The notes under the pieces were generated by a model. That model was not told where the DNA came from and searched no databases. It saw only the letters and a program-made list of their open reading frames with translations. Below are positions 8,073 through 16,781 of a stretch of 64,000 bases of DNA, one piece after another (the stretch's first letter is position 1; each line of letters begins with the position of its first letter). This DNA comes from Ancylobacter sonchi (GTDB taxonomy: Bacteria > Pseudomonadota > Alphaproteobacteria > Rhizobiales > Xanthobacteraceae): positions 620,001 to 684,000 of the forward strand of contig NZ_JAHBGF010000020.1 in assembly GCF_018390695.1 (NCBI RefSeq), written 5' to 3'. A program made the position numbers and the translations under genes.

Positions 8073-10166
8073 CTAGAACGTCCACGTTACCTGAGCCGCG
8101 CGACTTTGGCCGGGGGCCTGATTCCGCATCGTCGCCGCATCGGATACGGTTGCCGCCAGCGGCATGCCCTGGAACTCGGCTACCCGCCAGTTGCTGGAGG
8201 AATGCTTGTAGTTGGCCTTGCAATTCGAGGCGCAATATCGAAGCAAACTATGCTGGTCCAGCACGAGGATGTCCCGCCCGAGCATCTCCATGCGGTGCGG
8301 TGCGTCGACGAGCCAGCCGGCGAGGCAGCGGGTCAGCAGGCCGGGGCCGCTTGATAGCCAGATCGATTCGCGGTCGCCGCGGAGAGCGGCCTCGACGGCT
8401 GCCTGGAGCGCCAGTCCTATCAGGGGATGGCGCGGCCGCGCCGCGATGAAATTGTTCCCGATCGTCCCGTAATGTTCCTGCCGCAGTACGAGTTCACGCC
8501 CGACCAAGAGAGCATTGAGGGGCGCGAGGCATCGATCATCGGCGTCGGCATAGACACCGCCTTCTTCATAGAGCAGGGCCAGCCGCAGCAGATCGGCCTT
8601 GCCGGCGATCGACGGAACGTTGCGAAAGGCCTGCAGCCAGCGAGCGTCGCGTTGCGCCAGCCAGTCCCGCGCAGAGGGCAGCGACAGCAAGGTGTGACTG
8701 AACCCCGGATTCAGGTCGCGCCAGCTGTCCACCAGCTCTGCCACATCCTCGGGCAGGTCGGGCGTATCCCAGAACTGATGGATGTGAAGCGGGATCGCCT
8801 GCCCAGATCGGGCAGGTGCGCGCATGCCCAGATGACCCGCTTGCCGCAGGTGAATGAAGAATCCGATGGCACAGCCCGTATGGTGGGAGTTCGCGCGCAG
8901 CGCATCGATCCAGCCCGGCACCGACGCCATCGCTCGCGCCGCCTGGCCGGCCGCAAGCGATCGGGGATCGCTCCAGAGATCGTTGGCGATCTCGCGCAGA
9001 AGACCCTTGGGTATCCGCGCATCGGTGCCCCGCATCTGGCGCGGGAGGGTTTCCCTGAGCGCCTCGCGGGCGCTCGGGACGTCGAAGGCCATGAGGTGCA
9101 GCTGGGCGAGTGCGCGGTGGTCTTCCGGATCGAGACCGTCATCATGTTGCCCGGACCGATAGGCCTTCAGCGCATCGTCGATCCGCCACCGGGCCTTGAG
9201 GAGCGCGGCTTTAAGGCGCGTCCTCGATCGGCGTGCCTTGCGCGTGTTGCCGGGTAGCCTTGCCAGTGACCGGTCGGCCTGCGCATGGCGTCCCGTCAGG
9301 ATATCGATCCGTACGCGCAGCATCACCAGATCGACATTGTCGGGAAAGCGCTCGATCGCTGCCGCCAGGGGCCGCTCCGCCTCGGCGATACGCCCCGCCG
9401 CCAGCAATTGGCTGACCAATTCGCGCGGCAGTTCGAAGGCATCGCGACACCGCTCGATGCCGCGCGTGAGCTGGGCCAGCCCCTCCTTGGTAGAGATCAG
9501 GCGAGAGACGAGACGCGAGCATTCGATCCAGGCCGATGCGGAAGGGACGGGCAGCCGGCACGCCCGCTCGAATGTCGCCAATGCTTTCTCATCGTCACGC
9601 GCATCCAGCTGTCGCTTGCCGAGAGCGATGAGAAGGTCCGGATGGTCGGGAAAGATGGCGAGCGCCGCCGCGAGCGTCGCGTCGGCCTCGGCGCCTCGCC
9701 GCTCGCGCGCCTGGCGCTTCACCAGTGCGAGCGTCAGTGCGGGATGCCCGGGATCGCGGACTAGGCAGTCTCGCAACAGTGCTTCGCTTTCCGACGCGTC
9801 ATCGGCACTTTGATGCAATTCGGCGAGCAGGGCGAGCGCATCGGTGTGGCGGGGCGCCACGGCCAGGATCTGCCGCAACAGGCCGGCCGCCTCCCCATGA
9901 CCCTTTCGGAACAGCAGCAGGCGGACGAGACCGATACCGGCCTTCAGGTTGCTCGGATCGATGTCCCATGCCCGCCGGAGCAACTGCTCCGCCGTGGCGC
10001 GATCGTCGCGGTGCCGGTGCAGGTCGGCCAGCAGCAGCAAGGCATGCACGGCCGTCGGCGAAGCCTCCAGGATCTGCTGCAGCAGCGCCTCCGCGCGTGC
10101 CGGTTTGCCGGCCGCGACGAGGGCCTTGGCGCGGTCGAACCGGCTGGCGGGGGGCGAGGCGGTCAA
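8073..10166 (-). CDS. TPR-repeat glycosyltransferase (DXD sugar-binding type), 697 aa
   Basis: The N-terminal two thirds (residues about 10-440) is a helical tetratricopeptide-like array. The C-terminal part (about 455-640) matches the Gly_transf_sug/OCH1-like family: the IPLHIHQFWDTPDLPEDV start, then AGKADLLRLALLYEEGGVYA followed by the DXD motif (D541-D543), which binds nucleotide sugar through a metal. TPR domains in such proteins usually bind the protein acceptor. It starts at a TTG that overlaps the stop of the Hint-domain gene by 4 bp, so the two are translationally coupled. The neighbour is therefore a plausible glycosylation target, which is inference. Confidence 0.8.
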   Translation of the reverse strand: MTASPPASRFDRAKALVAAGKPARAEALLQQILEASPTAVHALLLLADLHRHRDDRATAEQLLRRAWDIDPSNLKAGIGLVRLLLFRKGHGEAAGLLRQILAVAPRHTDALALLAELHQSADDASESEALLRDCLVRDPGHPALTLALVKRQARERRGAEADATLAAALAIFPDHPDLLIALGKRQLDARDDEKALATFERACRLPVPSASAWIECSRLVSRLISTKEGLAQLTRGIERCRDAFELPRELVSQLLAAGRIAEAERPLAAAIERFPDNVDLVMLRVRIDILTGRHAQADRSLARLPGNTRKARRSRTRLKAALLKARWRIDDALKAYRSGQHDDGLDPEDHRALAQLHLMAFDVPSAREALRETLPRQMRGTDARIPKGLLREIANDLWSDPRSLAAGQAARAMASVPGWIDALRANSHHTGCAIGFFIHLRQAGHLGMRAPARSGQAIPLHIHQFWDTPDLPEDVAELVDSWRDLNPGFSHTLLSLPSARDWLAQRDARWLQAFRNVPSIAGKADLLRLALLYEEGGVYADADDRCLAPLNALLVGRELVLRQEHYGTIGNNFIAARPRHPLIGLALQAAVEAALRGDRESIWLSSGPGLLTRCLAGWLVDAPHRMEMLGRDILVLDQHSLLRYCASNCKANYKHSSSNWRVAEFQGMPLAATVSDAATMRNQAPGQSRAAQVTWTF

Positions 10167-11377
10167 GCCGCCCGTTCCACAAATCCCATGGCCCGTGCGC
10201 GCATGGCGAGCAGATTGCGGATGAAGGGGGAGAGCTGGCGGGCCGATTTCACACGCGGATGTTCAAGTTCGCGGGCGACGGGAGCCTCGGGAGCCTCGTG
10301 CCAATTGTCGAACGTCTTGCGGGTGACGTTGTCGATGAAGGTCTCGGCCGGAGTCTGCTCGGCCAGTATCAGCGAATGGTCGTCGAGCTCGACATGATAA
10401 TAGGTGAAGCGTTCCGGCATGTCGGTATGGCGGACGATGCTGGAGCCATTGACCAGCGCCTCTGCCTGGATGAGCAGGCCGTCAAGGTACAGCGCGTGAT
10501 CCGGCGAGACGTAGAGGTCGCGGGCAGGCATCCCTTTCCCCAGGGCGCCGGCGCAGATCCGGATCGGCATGACCTTCAGCGGATTGGCGAAGCGGGTGGA
10601 AACCGTCTGCCGGGCGAGCCAGCGCACCGGCCTGACGGCGCCGTCGGCGGTGGCGACGAGGTCACCGGCCTTCAACGTCTCAATCGCGATCCCGCCGGAA
10701 GGGGTGGCGATCAACGTGCCAGGCAGGAAGCAGGGGAGCTCGCTGAAGGTGTAGTCTTGCAAGGTGCCTCCGCCGTCATTCGAGAACTGGAAGGTCTCGA
10801 TATTGGTAAAGGAGATGGTGGTGCGTCCACCGACAGCCGTATCGGTGATGAAAACGGTTCCACCTTCTTTCCTGAAGGAATAGAGACTCATCGCGTGATA
10901 GAACGTGGCGGTGTCGTTGCCCTCGCCGCCGTCCACCGCCGCGCTGGCGTTGCCGCCCTCTCCGTTGCCGGTGCCCTCAGAGGTGCCAAAGTCGCCCGTG
11001 TTGATCGAATCATCGCCGGCTCCGCCATTGAAGGCACCGCTCCAGCCATAAGCCAAGCTGAGGCGGTCATCGCCGTCACCTCCATTGTAAGTCGTGTTGT
11101 AAGTTTCCCGGGATGAGAAGAAGTCGTTGCCTTCTCCGCCATTGAATACGCTATTATATGTGACTGACATAGAAGACATGGAAGGGTCGTAGGTATAGAA
11201 GCCATCATCACCGGCGTCGCCGTTGTACAGGCCGCCAGCGCCGCCGGATCCATATATCGTGTCGTTGCCGTCGCTGCCGTTTAGCGTGATATTACTATAG
11301 CCTTTATTGTACATTGAGTCGGCAGTAGTCGTGCCGTTCAGCGTCTGGTTGTTTCCGGTTGCGGTGAAGGTTGCCAT
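10163..11377 (-). CDS. RTX-like repeat protein with C-terminal Hint_2 (hedgehog/intein-type) domain, 404 aa
   Basis: Residues 30-160 contain at least five degenerate glycine/aspartate repeats of the RTX kind (SDGNDTIY, GEGNDFF, GDGDDRLS, GAGDDSIN, GEGNDTAT), which usually bind calcium outside the cell. Residues 214-355 form a Hint_2 domain: CFLPGT with nucleophile C216, then GDLVATADG, PVRWLAR, VSPDHALYLDG (H294), YYHVELDDH (H328) and PAETFIDN (N350). Hint domains can self-cleave or splice, but bacterial Hint_2 activity is largely untested. There is no Sec signal, so type I secretion is likely. A strong AGGGGAAGG site precedes the ATG. Confidence 0.85.
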   Translation of the reverse strand: MATFTATGNNQTLNGTTTADSMYNKGYSNITLNGSDGNDTIYGSGGAGGLYNGDAGDDGFYTYDPSMSSMSVTYNSVFNGGEGNDFFSSRETYNTTYNGGDGDDRLSLAYGWSGAFNGGAGDDSINTGDFGTSEGTGNGEGGNASAAVDGGEGNDTATFYHAMSLYSFRKEGGTVFITDTAVGGRTTISFTNIETFQFSNDGGGTLQDYTFSELPCFLPGTLIATPSGGIAIETLKAGDLVATADGAVRPVRWLARQTVSTRFANPLKVMPIRICAGALGKGMPARDLYVSPDHALYLDGLLIQAEALVNGSSIVRHTDMPERFTYYHVELDDHSLILAEQTPAETFIDNVTRKTFDNWHEAPEAPVARELEHPRVKSARQLSPFIRNLLAMRARAMGFVERAA

Positions 11378-12055
11378 CCGTCTGCCTTCCCCTGAGGTTC
11401 AGATGCCCTGTATGGTTAAGGGAACGCACTATTGCAGCCACCGTCAAGACGGCCTGACCCTTACTATTTTGCCGCATGTCCGGCTCGTCGCCATTGCGTC
11501 GATGGCCAGAATGGCAGGGCGGCGCCGGAGCGTGGTGGCCGGCATGGAGCGCGTCGATCGATTTGCCTGCACTTGTCGTTATTTGGACGCGGACGCCCGG
11601 TCTGCCAAAGTTGTTCGGGGAAGACCCGTCAGAGGCGGCGCAGATCATCGACAGGCGATGCCGCGAAGGCGAGCTTCGGTTCAAAACGTAAGGTGAAGCC
11701 AGCTTCATTGGGCTCCACGGCACCGATGGCTGGCCGCTTGCCGGAGATGTTCCCGCATTATGCTTGAGAGCCGGGGCCTTTCCCGACGCGCCCCGCAATC
11801 TTGAGGGGCGGTGAGCGGTTCCGAGCGGCAGGGAGCGACAGGTGCGGCCTCCGACGGACTCCCGGCACGAGGTCCATGCGCCTTCGCGTGCCAGCCTCAG
11901 GAGGCCGGATCGGCAGTGCGTGCCGCCACCTCGTCATTTCTGTCGAGGACAGGGATTCCGGCAGTCCGCTGTCCGCGTAAGTCGGGTGCGAGCCCGACGA
12001 GGCCGGCGGTCACGGCCGCCTCATCGGTTCTGCGCGGAAGGCTCCCCGGGGGCCT
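11378..12055. other. 678-bp intergenic region of unknown content
   Basis: No gene with a recognisable domain. A minus-strand reading (11304-11798) and a plus-strand reading (11476-11691, ending PSEAAQIIDRRCREGELRF) overlap, and both look somewhat protein-like. One may be a relic. A hairpin TCGGG-TGCGAG-CCCGA lies at about 11983-11998. A GC-rich inverted repeat (GAAGGC/GCCTTC, 12038-12058) overlaps the end of the cupin gene and may end the leftward operon, but it has no U-run. Confidence 0.35.
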
Positions 12056-12577
12056 TCAGGGGGTAGGCTGCTTGTGGATCGGGTCGATCCAGTAGACCGC
12101 CTCCGGTTTCTCGACCGGGTCGACATCGGTGATGTTCACCACCACCGCCTCGTTGTCCGAGCGCACCAGCACGCATTCCAGCGGCTCGTTCGGGTCGGCG
12201 TTGATCTCCTGATGCGGCACGAAGGGCGGCACGAAGATGAAGTCGCCGGGCTCCGCCTCGGCGACATATTCCAGCCGGTCGCCCCAGCGCATGCGGGCGC
12301 GCCCGCGCACCACGTAGATCACGCTCTCCAGCTCGCCGTGATGGTGCACGCCGGTCTTGGCGTCCGGCTGGATGGTCACCGTGCCGGCCCAAATCTTCTG
12401 CGCGCCGACGCGGGCGTGATTGATGGCGGCCTGACGGTACATGCCGGGCGTCTGGGCGGTGTTGTCGTCGAGCCGGTCGCCCTTGATGACGCGCACGCCA
12501 TTGTGCTTCCAGTGGTCCTCCGCGTGATCGTGGTGGTGATCGTGATCATGCGGGTGGTCGTGTAAAGGCTCGCTCAT
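12056..12577 (-). CDS. Cupin-domain protein with His-rich N-terminus, 173 aa
   Basis: Single cupin barrel. Metal ligands of motif 1 are visible in GVHHHGELESVIYVVRG, and motif 2 is PGDFIFVPPFVPHQEIN. The first 22 residues are extraordinarily rich in His and Asp (DHPHDHDHHHDHAEDH), which would bind divalent metal and may deliver it to the cupin site. Cupins of this size act as small dioxygenases, isomerases or sensors. It is the last gene of the leftward operon, 24 bp after the GST, so it probably serves the same catabolic route as the monooxygenases upstream. Confidence 0.8.
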   Translation of the reverse strand: MSEPLHDHPHDHDHHHDHAEDHWKHNGVRVIKGDRLDDNTAQTPGMYRQAAINHARVGAQKIWAGTVTIQPDAKTGVHHHGELESVIYVVRGRARMRWGDRLEYVAEAEPGDFIFVPPFVPHQEINADPNEPLECVLVRSDNEAVVVNITDVDPVEKPEAVYWIDPIHKQPTP

Positions 12578-12601
12578 TGTCTTGTCCTGTGCTCGGCCCG
12601 T

Positions 12602-13225
12602 TCACGCGGCCAGCGGCTGCGGCGCACGGGTCGCCTCGAGGCTCGGATGCACCGAGACCGCCGCGAACCAGTCGGCCGCCCCCCGATGGGCGCCGCGCCA
12701 ATTGTAGTCGGGAAACCGCAGGTCGAGATAGCCGAGGGCGCAGGCGAGCGTGATGGTGCCGATGGTGAGGTCGGGCGTCAGGGCCGGCGACCACTCCTCG
12801 ATCCGTGCCAGCGCCGAGCCGATCTTGTCGAACTGCCGCTGCTGCCAGAGATCCCAGCGATGCTCGGCCGGACGGGCCGTCTGCTCGTAACGTATCAGCA
12901 GCGCGGCATCGAGGAGGCCGTCGCCGAGCGATTGCTGGGTCAGCGCCGTCCAGCGCGCCGCTCCCTCGTTCGGAAACACCCGGCGGCGGCGCGTATGGGC
13001 GTCGAGATATTCGGCGATGACCCGGCTGTCGAACAGCGTCAGCCCGTCATCGGTGACCAGTGTCGGCACCTTGCCGAGCGGATTGGCGGCGACCACCTGC
13101 GCATCGCGGTCGATGGGATGCGGCGCGGCGGCGAGGCGTTCGATAACCGCCTCATGGCCGGTCTCGATGGCGACGGTGGCGACCTTGCGGGCATAGGGCG
13201 AGGTCGATGAGTAATAGAGCTTCAC
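12602..13225 (-). CDS. Glutathione S-transferase-like protein, 207 aa
   Basis: Thioredoxin-fold N-terminal domain beginning KLYYSSTSPYARKV, with the cis-Pro segment GKVPTLV and the glutathione-binding DSRVIAEYLD, followed by an all-helical C-terminal domain. The start is a GTG (13225), since the upstream in-frame extension does not look like protein. It could conjugate or remove glutathione from an intermediate of the monooxygenase pathway, or act as a thiol-dependent reductive enzyme. It lies between the LLM pair and the cupin, with 19 bp to the LLM stop. Confidence 0.85.
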   Translation of the reverse strand: MKLYYSSTSPYARKVATVAIETGHEAVIERLAAAPHPIDRDAQVVAANPLGKVPTLVTDDGLTLFDSRVIAEYLDAHTRRRRVFPNEGAARWTALTQQSLGDGLLDAALLIRYEQTARPAEHRWDLWQQRQFDKIGSALARIEEWSPALTPDLTIGTITLACALGYLDLRFPDYNWRGAHRGAADWFAAVSVHPSLEATRAPQPLAA

Positions 13226-13244
13226 GGCAAGGGTCCCTGGCGGA

Positions 13245-14399
13245 TCATTCGGCGGCAAGCGTGGCGGCACTCGAGCGCTCGGCAATCACCTGCCGGGCGC
13301 GCGGCAGCAATTCGCGACCGTACTGGATGGCGTCGACCAGCGGATCGAAGCCCCGGATCAGGAACTTCGAGATGCCGAGCGCGGCATAGTCGGCGAGCGC
13401 ATCGGCCACCTGGTCGGGCGTGCCTACCAGCCCCGTCGAATTGCCGCTGGCGCCGGTCAGGGCGGCGATGCCGGTCCACAGGCACTTGTCGAGCCGCGAA
13501 CCCTTCGCCGCCGCCTCCAGCAGACGCCGCGAACCCTCATTGGGTGGCGCGACGCCGGGATCGCGTGCCTTGCGGGCGTTGTTCGGGGCGCGACCGTCGC
13601 CGCCGCCGGCCCTGAGCGCCTTGGCGCGGGCGAGGATGTCGTCGGCCTTGGCCCAGGCCTTCTCCTCGGTGTCGGCGAGCACCGGGCGCAGCGACAGGCT
13701 GAATTCCGGCGTGCGCCCATGCTCGGCTGCCGCCGCGCGAACCCGGCCGACCAACTCGGCGACCTGCTCATAGGTTTCGCCCCACAGCGCATAGACGTCG
13801 GCATGGCGGCCGGCGACCTTGAGCGCCGCCGGCGAGGCGCCGCCGAAGAAGATCGGGATGCCCGCCGGGTTCACCGGCTTCACGTCGCCGAAGCCGCCGC
13901 GCACCTTGTAGTAGCGCCCGTCGAAGTCGAAGGGCTCGGTGCTGGTCCATTCGCGGCGCAGCACCTCGATATATTCGTCGGTGCGGGCATAGCGCTCGTC
14001 CTTGGTGAGATGGTCGCCGTCCTGCGCCAGCTCGGTGTCGTTGCCGCCGGTGATGATGTGCACCGCCACCCGGCCGCGCGAGAACTGGTCGAGCGTGGCG
14101 AGCTGGCGCGCCGCCAGCGTCGGGGCGGTGAAGCCGGGGCGATGGGCGATCATCAGCTTCACCCGCTCGGTGACTCCTGCCACGTGCTGCCCGATCAGGA
14201 TGCTCTCGGCCGAGGTGGAGTGGAAGGCGACCAGCACCCGGTCGAAGCCGGTGTAATCCTGCGCTTTCGCCACCGCCTCGATATAGGGGATGTCGAGCGC
14301 CGGGCCGGTGCGGCGCAGTGCCTCCGAATTGCTGAAATGGCCGACATAGCCGATGAATTCGAGGCCGGTCGGGCCGGCGCCTGTGGGGCCGAGGGTCAT
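13245..14399 (-). CDS. LLM-class FMNH2-dependent monooxygenase (SsuD-like), 384 aa
   Basis: Bacterial-luciferase-type TIM barrel that oxidises its substrate with reduced flavin from a partner reductase. Family blocks include GFDRVLVAFHS, the SRGRVAVHIITG strand, the YARTDEYIEVLRREW helix and FGGASPAALKVAGRHADVY. It belongs to the alkanesulfonate monooxygenase-like group. The ATG at 14399 lies 34 bp after the next gene upstream. It is a tandem duplicate of that gene: the proteins are largely identical and a 93-bp stretch (13824-13916) is identical to 15004-15096. No flavin reductase gene is nearby. Confidence 0.9.
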   Translation of the reverse strand: MTLGPTGAGPTGLEFIGYVGHFSNSEALRRTGPALDIPYIEAVAKAQDYTGFDRVLVAFHSTSAESILIGQHVAGVTERVKLMIAHRPGFTAPTLAARQLATLDQFSRGRVAVHIITGGNDTELAQDGDHLTKDERYARTDEYIEVLRREWTSTEPFDFDGRYYKVRGGFGDVKPVNPAGIPIFFGGASPAALKVAGRHADVYALWGETYEQVAELVGRVRAAAAEHGRTPEFSLSLRPVLADTEEKAWAKADDILARAKALRAGGGDGRAPNNARKARDPGVAPPNEGSRRLLEAAAKGSRLDKCLWTGIAALTGASGNSTGLVGTPDQVADALADYAALGISKFLIRGFDPLVDAIQYGRELLPRARQVIAERSSAATLAAE

Positions 14400-14433
14400 G
14401 GGGCAGTCTCCGCGCTGGCGGTGAAAAGGGGGA

Positions 14434-15549
14434 TCAGGCGGCGGCGCGGGTGTCGCGTTCGGCGACCAGCGCGCGGATGCGCGGCAGCAGCTCGCGGCCA
14501 TACTGGATGGCGTCGACCAGCGGGTCGAAGCCGCGAATGAGGAAGCGCCGCACGCCGAGGTCGTAGTAGTCGAGGAGCGCATCGGCGACCTGGTCGGGCG
14601 TGCCGACCAGCGCGGTGGTGTTGCCCTGCGCGGCGGTGAGCCAGGCGATGCCGGTCCACAGGCATTTGTCGAGCCGCGGCCCCTTCGCCGCCGCCGCCAG
14701 CAGCCGGCGCGAGCCTTCGTTCGGAGGTGCCTCGCCGGTCGCGCGCTTGCGGCGGATATTGTGCGGCGACTGCTGGTTGCCGCCGGTATTCCGCAGCGCG
14801 GTGGCGCGGGCGAGGATGTCCTCCGCCTTGGCCCAGGCCTTTTCCTCGGTATCGGCGAGAACCACGCGCAGCGAGACCGAGAAGCCGGGCGAGCGGCCAT
14901 GCGGCGCGGCGGCGGCGCGCACCCGGCCGATCAGCTCGGCGACCTGCTCCAGCGTCTCGCCATAGAGGGCGTAGACATCGGCATGGCGGCCGGCGATCTC
15001 GATCGCCGCCGGCGAGGCGCCGCCGAAGAAGATCGGGATGCCCGCCGGGTTCACCGGCTTCACGTCGCCGAAGCCGCCGCGCACCTTGTAGTAGCGGCCG
15101 TCGAAGTCGAAGGGCTCGGGGCTGGTCCATTCACGGCGCAGCACATCGATATATTCGCCGGTACGGGCATAGCGCTCGTCCTTGGTGAGGTGATCGCCAT
15201 CCTGCGCCAGTTCGGAATCGTTGCCGCCGGTGATGATGTGGGTGACGATGCGCCCGCGCGAGAACTGGTCGAGCGTGGCGAGCTGGCGTGCCGCCAGTGT
15301 CGGGGCGGTGAAGCCGGGGCGATGGGCGATCATCAGCTTGAGCCGCTCGGTGACGCCAGCCACATGCTGGCCGATCAGGATGCTTTCGGCCGAGTTCGAG
15401 TTGAAGGCGACCAGCGCGCGGTCGAAACCGACATATTCATGCGCCTTGGCCACCGCCTCGATATGGTCGATGTCGAGCGCCGGCCCGGCGCGGCGCATGG
15501 TCTCCGACGAATTGAAATGGCCGACATAGCCGATCAGTTCGACACTCAT
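14434..15549 (-). CDS. LLM-class FMNH2-dependent monooxygenase (SsuD-like), tandem copy, 371 aa
   Basis: Paralogue of the adjacent monooxygenase. Same fold and motifs: GFDRALVAFNS, SRGRIVTHIITG, YARTGEYIDVLRREW and FGGASPAAIEIAGRHADVY. The ATG at 15549 overlaps the stop of the acyl-CoA-dehydrogenase-like gene in ATGA, so translation is coupled. Differences cluster near the C-terminal third (TALRNTGGNQQ in place of KALRAGGGDGR), a possible substrate-selecting region. Two SsuD-like enzymes beside an SfnB/DszC-like flavoprotein suggest stepwise oxidation of a sulfur-containing or related carbon compound. Confidence 0.9.
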   Translation of the reverse strand: MSVELIGYVGHFNSSETMRRAGPALDIDHIEAVAKAHEYVGFDRALVAFNSNSAESILIGQHVAGVTERLKLMIAHRPGFTAPTLAARQLATLDQFSRGRIVTHIITGGNDSELAQDGDHLTKDERYARTGEYIDVLRREWTSPEPFDFDGRYYKVRGGFGDVKPVNPAGIPIFFGGASPAAIEIAGRHADVYALYGETLEQVAELIGRVRAAAAPHGRSPGFSVSLRVVLADTEEKAWAKAEDILARATALRNTGGNQQSPHNIRRKRATGEAPPNEGSRRLLAAAAKGPRLDKCLWTGIAWLTAAQGNTTALVGTPDQVADALLDYYDLGVRRFLIRGFDPLVDAIQYGRELLPRIRALVAERDTRAAA

Positions 15550-16781
15550 GACGATGTCTCCGATGAAGGTGAGGCGAGCGCCGCCGACAGGGCGGTTTTG
15601 CCGGCGGCGACGAGCGCGGCATCCTCCTGCGGCGTGTGGATGCGCCCGCACAGGACGTTGCGGTGGTGGCGCTCGAGCGGGTTGGCGCGACTGATGCCGT
15701 GATTGGCGGATAGCCGCAGTGCGATGTCGACGGCGGCGATGGCGTTCTCGGTGACGGTGAGCTTGGCGAGGCCGGCGGCTTCCGGCGTCGGCAGGTGGCC
15801 CTCGTCGACGGCGCGGGCGAGCCCCTGCGACAGCACCTCGTTGACCTGCAACAGGCGCTCGATCCGCCCCATCTCCTCCTGCACGCGCGGCAGGGTGGCC
15901 AGCGGCGCGCCGAGGCCGGTGGGCACCCGTTCGTTCAGGAAGCCGGCTACCCAGTCGCGGGCGGCGCGGGCGATGCCGTCATAGACGGCGCCGAGCAGCA
16001 CGCCGTGCCAGGCGGCTTGCAGGGGTTCCTTGCCGGCCCATTCCTCTGGCCGGCGCAGATCGGCAGCGTAGCGCGCCGGCACGGCGACCGCATCGAACAC
16101 CACGTCGTGGCTGCCGCTGGCGCGCATGCCGAGCGCGTTCCAGGTCGGCTCGATGGCGATGCCGGGGCTGGACGCCGGCACGGCGAAGCGGCCGACGCGC
16201 ACCTCCGGCTCGTCGGTGCGGGCCCAGACGATCATCCAGCCGAGCACGCTGGAGCCGGTCGAATAGATCTTGCGTCCGGTGATCGCCCAGCCGGTGGCGG
16301 TGCGCCGCGCGAGCGTCGCCGGCAGGCCGCCACGGGTCGGCGAGCCGAGCTCCGGCTCGACCCGCAGCGAGTTGATCATGCCGCCGGTGCGCACGGAATT
16401 CGTCAGCACCTCCGCGACCAGCGCCGGATCCCAGCGGCCCTGCGGCAGGGTGGCGAGGTTGAGATACTGCATGAACAGGATCAGCGCCGTGGAGGGCTCG
16501 CCCTGCGCGAGGACGCGGATCACCTCCACCGCCTCGGCAAGCCCGGCACCGGCGCCGCCATGGACGGGAGACGCGGTGAGCCCGCTCAGCCCCGCGGCGT
16601 GCAGCGCGGCGAAGTTTGCCCGTGGCACCTCGGCGGTCGCATCGTGATGCGCCGCAGTCCGCGTGAATTGCGCGGCCAGCTTGCGCGCCCGGGCGAGCGC
16701 CGTGTCGGGTCGGGTGAGCCGCGACGGAGGAGACAGCGGCGCGTCAGACAGCAGTGCGTCAGACAGCAGTGCGTCAGACAT
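15546..16781 (-). CDS. Acyl-CoA-dehydrogenase-fold flavoprotein (SfnB/DszC-like), 411 aa
   Basis: Three-domain ACAD fold: N-terminal helices (QFTRTAAHHDATAEVPRANF), a middle beta domain (GWAITGRKIYSTGS), and a C-terminal helical bundle with ANHGISRANPLERHHRNV. The catalytic Glu of true acyl-CoA dehydrogenases is not evident, and the ending HRNVLCGRIHTPQEDAAL is typical of flavin-dependent monooxygenases in sulfur scavenging and related pathways (SfnB, DszC). The first residues repeat SDALL because of a 15-bp tandem repeat at the start codon. The start overlaps the TctA stop by 8 bp. Confidence 0.8.
   Translation of the reverse strand: MSDALLSDALLSDAPLSPPSRLTRPDTALARARKLAAQFTRTAAHHDATAEVPRANFAALHAAGLSGLTASPVHGGAGAGLAEAVEVIRVLAQGEPSTALILFMQYLNLATLPQGRWDPALVAEVLTNSVRTGGMINSLRVEPELGSPTRGGLPATLARRTATGWAITGRKIYSTGSSVLGWMIVWARTDEPEVRVGRFAVPASSPGIAIEPTWNALGMRASGSHDVVFDAVAVPARYAADLRRPEEWAGKEPLQAAWHGVLLGAVYDGIARAARDWVAGFLNERVPTGLGAPLATLPRVQEEMGRIERLLQVNEVLSQGLARAVDEGHLPTPEAAGLAKLTVTENAIAAVDIALRLSANHGISRANPLERHHRNVLCGRIHTPQEDAALVAAGKTALSAALASPSSETSS
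16741..16780. repeat. 15-bp tandem repeat (2.7 copies) at the flavoprotein start
   Basis: The unit GCGTCAGACAGCAGT occurs at 16741-16755 and 16756-16770, with a further 10 bases to 16780. It encodes SDALL repeats at the N-terminus of the flavoprotein and overlaps the last codons of TctA. Since the unit is five codons, copy-number change would keep the frame. Confidence 0.9.

Noticed and set aside
11304-11798. 164-codon minus-strand frame in the 11.4-12.0 kb gap
   Set aside because: Overlaps the start of the Hint gene, has Ser/Pro-rich composition and no recognisable domain. Kept only as an unexplained region.
11975-12010. Hairpin TCGGG-TGCGAG-CCCGA resembling a tRNA T-arm or part of a cobalamin riboswitch
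   Set aside because: No acceptor pairing, anticodon arm or B12-box could be found around it, and no gene on that strand follows that such a riboswitch could control.
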